This document shows positions 61,154 through 64,000 of a DNA stretch of 64,000 nucleotides, piece after piece (the stretch's first letter is position 1; every line of letters begins with the position of its first letter). Location of the stretch: the NCBI RefSeq assembly GCF_036346875.1, contig NZ_CP107852.1:1612001-1676000 (forward strand), given 5' to 3'. The DNA is from Nocardia sp. NBC_00508 (lineage in GTDB: Bacteria > Actinomycetota > Actinomycetes > Mycobacteriales > Mycobacteriaceae). The notes beneath the pieces were generated by a model. That model was not told the origin of the DNA and did no database searches. It saw nothing but the letters and a program-made list of their open reading frames with translations. Position numbers and translations under genes: made by a program.

Positions 61154-62161
61154 TCACCCCCAGTTTCTGGTCCGGGCGAGCGTCATCGATGGCGGCTCGC
61201 CATAGCGCTTGGCGTAGTCGCCAGCGAACCGCCCGAGATGGACGATCCCGGCCTGCGCCGCGGCGGAGTTGATGGTGAGGTCAGGATCCGCGGAATTGAG
61301 AAGCAGTTGCCTAACGTGCTTCATTCGCTGCTCGCGCAGGTAGCGGGCTGGCGAGACCCCGATGTGCCGGATGAACACGGCGTGCAGATGGCGAGGGCTG
61401 AGGTTGACAGCTCGAGCGATGTCGCCGACTGTACGCGGCTCGGCCAGGTGCTCCTTGATCCACGCGCGCGCCTCATCGACGTACCGGCTCGACGGCACTC
61501 GCAGGTTACCCCATACGAATTGGGAGCGCAGCCCCATGAGCAGTGCCGAGAAGACGGATGACTCGATGATCGAATGCGAAACCTTCACGTTCTCATCCGG
61601 CTCTTCGTCCAGCATTCGGCATACTTCGAGCAGCACGCCACGGACGGCGAGGCCGCCGTCGAGCACACGAGACTCGCTGCCGCCGAGCAATTCGAGCCGT
61701 CCGGTCGCGGCGCGCACACCGAACTCGTCGAGGCGCTCGGTGAATGGCTCCGCGTCGAAGGACACACACAGCCCGCCCCTGCCTGGCGCTGGCCGCAGGG
61801 TTGTCGGGTGGGCAGCTGAGACGAAGAACGGCTCAACGCCGGTCCACCGTGTGCCGTTGGCATCGACATACATCGGCCCTAGTGGCACTACGGCAACCAC
61901 CGCGCCGGGCCTCGGATCGGTGGTGATTGCCACGACTTGCGAATAGCTGATCACTGCGAGGCCAAGGCTATTCAGTCGAGTGCCCGAGACAGTCCCCACA
62001 ATGGGCCCGCGGACGGAGACGTCGTGCCGGTGAGGGGTCGCGGTGGCATTCGTGATGATCCGGGTCAGTTCGCCGATGTCATCCGTCGTGACCAGATGCC
62101 GGGAGGCAAGCGGAAAGCTGCGCGGCGGCTTCTCCATATCTGTGGATCTTGATACCACCAT
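61154..62161 (-). CDS. AraC-family regulator
   Basis: Read from ATG 62161 (335 residues; 62179 and 62137 also possible). The N-terminal half is an AraC-binding-like domain (DVSVRGPIVGTVSGTRLNSL, PGRGGLCVSFDAEPF); the C-terminal half has two HTHs (TVGDIARAVNLSPRHLHAVF and TINSAAAQAGIVHLGRFAGD). It diverges from the flavin monooxygenase and P450 genes, which are its probable targets. The 297-bp gap between them shows no clear operator. Confidence 0.88.
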   Translation of the reverse strand: MVVSRSTDMEKPPRSFPLASRHLVTTDDIGELTRIITNATATPHRHDVSVRGPIVGTVSGTRLNSLGLAVISYSQVVAITTDPRPGAVVAVVPLGPMYVDANGTRWTGVEPFFVSAAHPTTLRPAPGRGGLCVSFDAEPFTERLDEFGVRAATGRLELLGGSESRVLDGGLAVRGVLLEVCRMLDEEPDENVKVSHSIIESSVFSALLMGLRSQFVWGNLRVPSSRYVDEARAWIKEHLAEPRTVGDIARAVNLSPRHLHAVFIRHIGVSPARYLREQRMKHVRQLLLNSADPDLTINSAAAQAGIVHLGRFAGDYAKRYGEPPSMTLARTRNWG

Positions 62162-62458
62162 ATCGCTCCAGCCAAGCACGACAGCGTGGTGAGCGCAATA
62201 TGGTCGATCGTTCGAAGCTGCTGAGTGAGGGTGCCAGGTAGGACTTATCCATTCTCTGCGCGAGATCCTCCGATTCCTGCGACGTCCAGTTGCATCTGTG
62301 GCCCGATGCGAGGCGCGGACCTAGCGTCGCCCATAACGTGGCTGGCAGATAGACGACCACACCGCCCGCAAGCCCAGCGAGGCCGCCGGAGAGGGCGCAA
62401 ACAGAATCATCGCCCCTCCGGAAGACCTGACCACCGTGCAGCTCTCAGGAGGCTGAGG

Positions 62459-63661
62459 ATGACCGCTACCGATAACCCGATCACACCTACGACCGATATC
62501 ACCGAGACCCTGGTGTCTCGGATTCACGAGATCGGTCCGCTGCTCCTCGAGGGTGCGGTGACCGCGGACCGCGACCGGCGGCTACCGGATGCCACTGTTG
62601 AGGCGCTGCGAGAGACGGGCGTGCGGGAGATCTCGACGCTGCAGAAGTACGGCGGCCATGAGGCGGGCGCTCGGACGCTCTTCGAGGTGGCACGTACGAT
62701 CGGCTACTACGATCCCGCGGCTGCGTGGCTGACTGTCATCTCGAACGGATCGGTGCTCCTTACCAACCGGTGGCCGGAGGCGGCCGTCAACCGGGTATTC
62801 GACGACGGTCCGGTCGGCATGGCATCGGTTTTCGCCAGCCCCCGAGCCTCGATCGTTCGTGATGGCGAGGGCTATCGCGTTAGTGGCAAGTGGCCCTTTG
62901 CATCGAACATCCACCACTCGGACTGGGCAATCGGCGGCGCGCCGGTGTTGGAGTCCAATGGAGCGGCACCTACGTTCGGCTTCGCTCTGCTGAGCAGAGA
63001 GCAATACAGCATCGAGGACACGTGGTACGTGGTGGGCCTGCGCGGCACCGGGAGCAACACGTTGGTCGTCGAGGATCAGTGGGTACCGGCCGATCAGGTG
63101 ATTTCTGGCCGGCAACTCTTGGGGCAAGAGCTCGAAGCTGACCCACATGCGACGTTCGGGCTACGCCTTGCGCCGATGACGACAATGATCACCACCCTCA
63201 CGGCTCCAGCGCTCGGTGCCGCGCAGGCAGCGCTCGACTATGTGACCGAACAGGCCCAGCAACGGGGCATCGCCTACTCCGTCTACGCGAGGCAAATCGA
63301 TTCCCGCGCTTTCGTAAAGGACCTCTCACATGCGGCACTGAAGCTGGACACCGCGCTCCTGCACCTACGTCGTTCGGCGGATACGGTGGACGCGGCCGCC
63401 CACAACGCTCAGCCTCTTCCGGTCGAGCTCCGCGCCCGTTCGCGGGGCGATGTCGGAACAGCCACCCATGAGATCGCCGACGCAGTGAACGATCTCATGT
63501 GGGCTCACGGCACCGCCGCGTTTGCAGAGAGCGCTTTGATCAGCCGTTTGTGGCGCGACATCAACACAGCTGTTCGCCACGCTATGCTCGCTGCGAACAT
63601 CAATTTCGAGGTCTATGGCGGCGCGCTGCTCGGTGTCGACTATGCCATGGAGATGGTGTGA
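62459..63661 (+). CDS. Flavin-dependent monooxygenase (HsaA/acyl-CoA dehydrogenase-like)
   Basis: The 400-residue protein starts at ATG 62459 after AGGAGG. It has the acyl-CoA-dehydrogenase fold pattern: VEALRETGVREISTLQKYGG, GKWPFASNIHHSDWAIGGAP, GTGSNTLVVEDQWVP, and a C-terminal helical domain ending MWAHGTAAFAESALISR. Group D two-component oxygenases such as HsaA share this, using reduced FMN from a separate reductase. It lacks the acyl-CoA dehydrogenase catalytic Glu pattern. Substrate unknown; a reductase gene is not in view. Confidence 0.82.
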   Translation: MTATDNPITPTTDITETLVSRIHEIGPLLLEGAVTADRDRRLPDATVEALRETGVREISTLQKYGGHEAGARTLFEVARTIGYYDPAAAWLTVISNGSVLLTNRWPEAAVNRVFDDGPVGMASVFASPRASIVRDGEGYRVSGKWPFASNIHHSDWAIGGAPVLESNGAAPTFGFALLSREQYSIEDTWYVVGLRGTGSNTLVVEDQWVPADQVISGRQLLGQELEADPHATFGLRLAPMTTMITTLTAPALGAAQAALDYVTEQAQQRGIAYSVYARQIDSRAFVKDLSHAALKLDTALLHLRRSADTVDAAAHNAQPLPVELRARSRGDVGTATHEIADAVNDLMWAHGTAAFAESALISRLWRDINTAVRHAMLAANINFEVYGGALLGVDYAMEMV

Positions 63662-63800
63662 ATTCAGCATTTTATGATCGCAGTATCGACCCGCCGGGTT
63701 GCGTGTTTGCCTGGATTTCATCACTGATATCCAATCGGCCTCTGCGAGCCGCCACCACGGAGACCGCGCTCGTGGAATTCCTATCCCAGCGTTCGGAGTC

Positions 63801-64000
63801 ATGCATTTGATTACGCCAAAGCCCACGTCCCAACCCTCATACACCGACGCAGGCCGGATTTCACCGGTCGACACAGTGGGCCCCCGAGTTCCGCTGTATA
63901 CCCACGAGTTCGCCACAGATCCACATCGGATCTACCGAGAGATGCGGAGTCAGTTCGGCTCACTCGTGCCGGTGTACCTGGCTCCCGACGTGCCTGCCAC
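63801..64000 (+). CDS. Cytochrome P450 (N-terminal part)
   Basis: The gene starts at ATG 63801 and runs off the right edge, giving 66 codons. FATDPHRIYREMRSQFGSLV followed by PVYLAPDVPA is the usual N-terminal pattern of a bacterial P450. Heme-binding Cys and other motifs lie outside the window. It follows the flavin monooxygenase by 139 bp on the same strand, consistent with a shared oxidative pathway under the AraC regulator. Confidence 0.72.
   Translation, partial: MHLITPKPTSQPSYTDAGRISPVDTVGPRVPLYTHEFATDPHRIYREMRSQFGSLVPVYLAPDVPA

Overview
The window is high-GC DNA from a mycolic-acid-containing actinomycete. A Nocardia-like organism fits best, but species cannot be read from sequence alone. 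The evidence is dense coding with GTG/TTG starts, lipid genes typical of this group (WS/DGAT, EphD, MaoC/HtdZ, FabG3, PapA-like), and from about 40.9 to 61 kb a gene order matching Mycobacterium tuberculosis asnT-Rv2342-dnaG-dgt ... glyS-smtB-zur-Rv2360c-uppS-recO-amiA2 (recalled from knowledge, not searched).

Region 1 (1-13.5 kb) is the right part of an actinomycete integrative and conjugative element (AICE) that ends at a CAU-anticodon tRNA gene. A tyrosine integrase sits beside the tRNA. A long leftward operon runs from an excisionase-like gene through small coupled genes to an FtsK/TraB-type DNA translocase, a coiled-coil protein, a CHC2-TOPRIM primase-like protein and a DUF2637/Spd-like membrane protein cut by the window edge. 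Nearly all junctions overlap by 4 bp or abut. A rightward pair (XRE regulator and Nudix hydrolase) plus a leftward HD-domain gene sit between this operon and the integrase.

Region 2 (13.6-26.8 kb) holds lipid and redox genes: a deazaflavin-dependent reductase, a quinone reductase-like protein, a Gly/Ser/Cys-tailed membrane protein divergent from a GRDP-like protein, an ephD-reductase-metal hydrolase operon, a WS/DGAT acyltransferase, an alpha/beta hydrolase, a MaoC dehydratase, a FabG3-like steroid dehydrogenase and a secreted lipase. Three sites matching the KstR consensus TnnAACnnGTTnnA lie at promoters within 3.1 kb.

Region 3 (27-35.7 kb) is a probable cell-envelope sugar cluster: a GalE3-like epimerase, a membrane glycosyltransferase transcribed with a two-component system, and divergently a six-gene chain coupled by 4-bp overlaps (GT2, DUF2064, methyltransferase, membrane molybdopterin oxidoreductase, small membrane protein, flavodoxin-like protein). 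It resembles the M. tuberculosis galE3-Rv0541c neighbourhood, with redox genes and a two-component system added.

Region 4 (36-40.9 kb) is gene-poor with an MFS exporter, an FAD monooxygenase and a GAP/Sap-like membrane protein. It ends at tRNA-Asn, whose strong terminator has a degenerate copy at 38.0 kb.

Region 5 (41-61 kb) is the conserved core (dnaG, dgt, glyS, smtB, zur, uppS, recO, amiA2) with local changes: a truncated TPM-domain gene, a PapA-like acyltransferase, TenA, and a 68/69-bp tandem repeat array that forms the 3' end of recO. Beyond 61 kb conservation breaks into an AraC regulator, an HsaA-like flavin monooxygenase and the start of a cytochrome P450.
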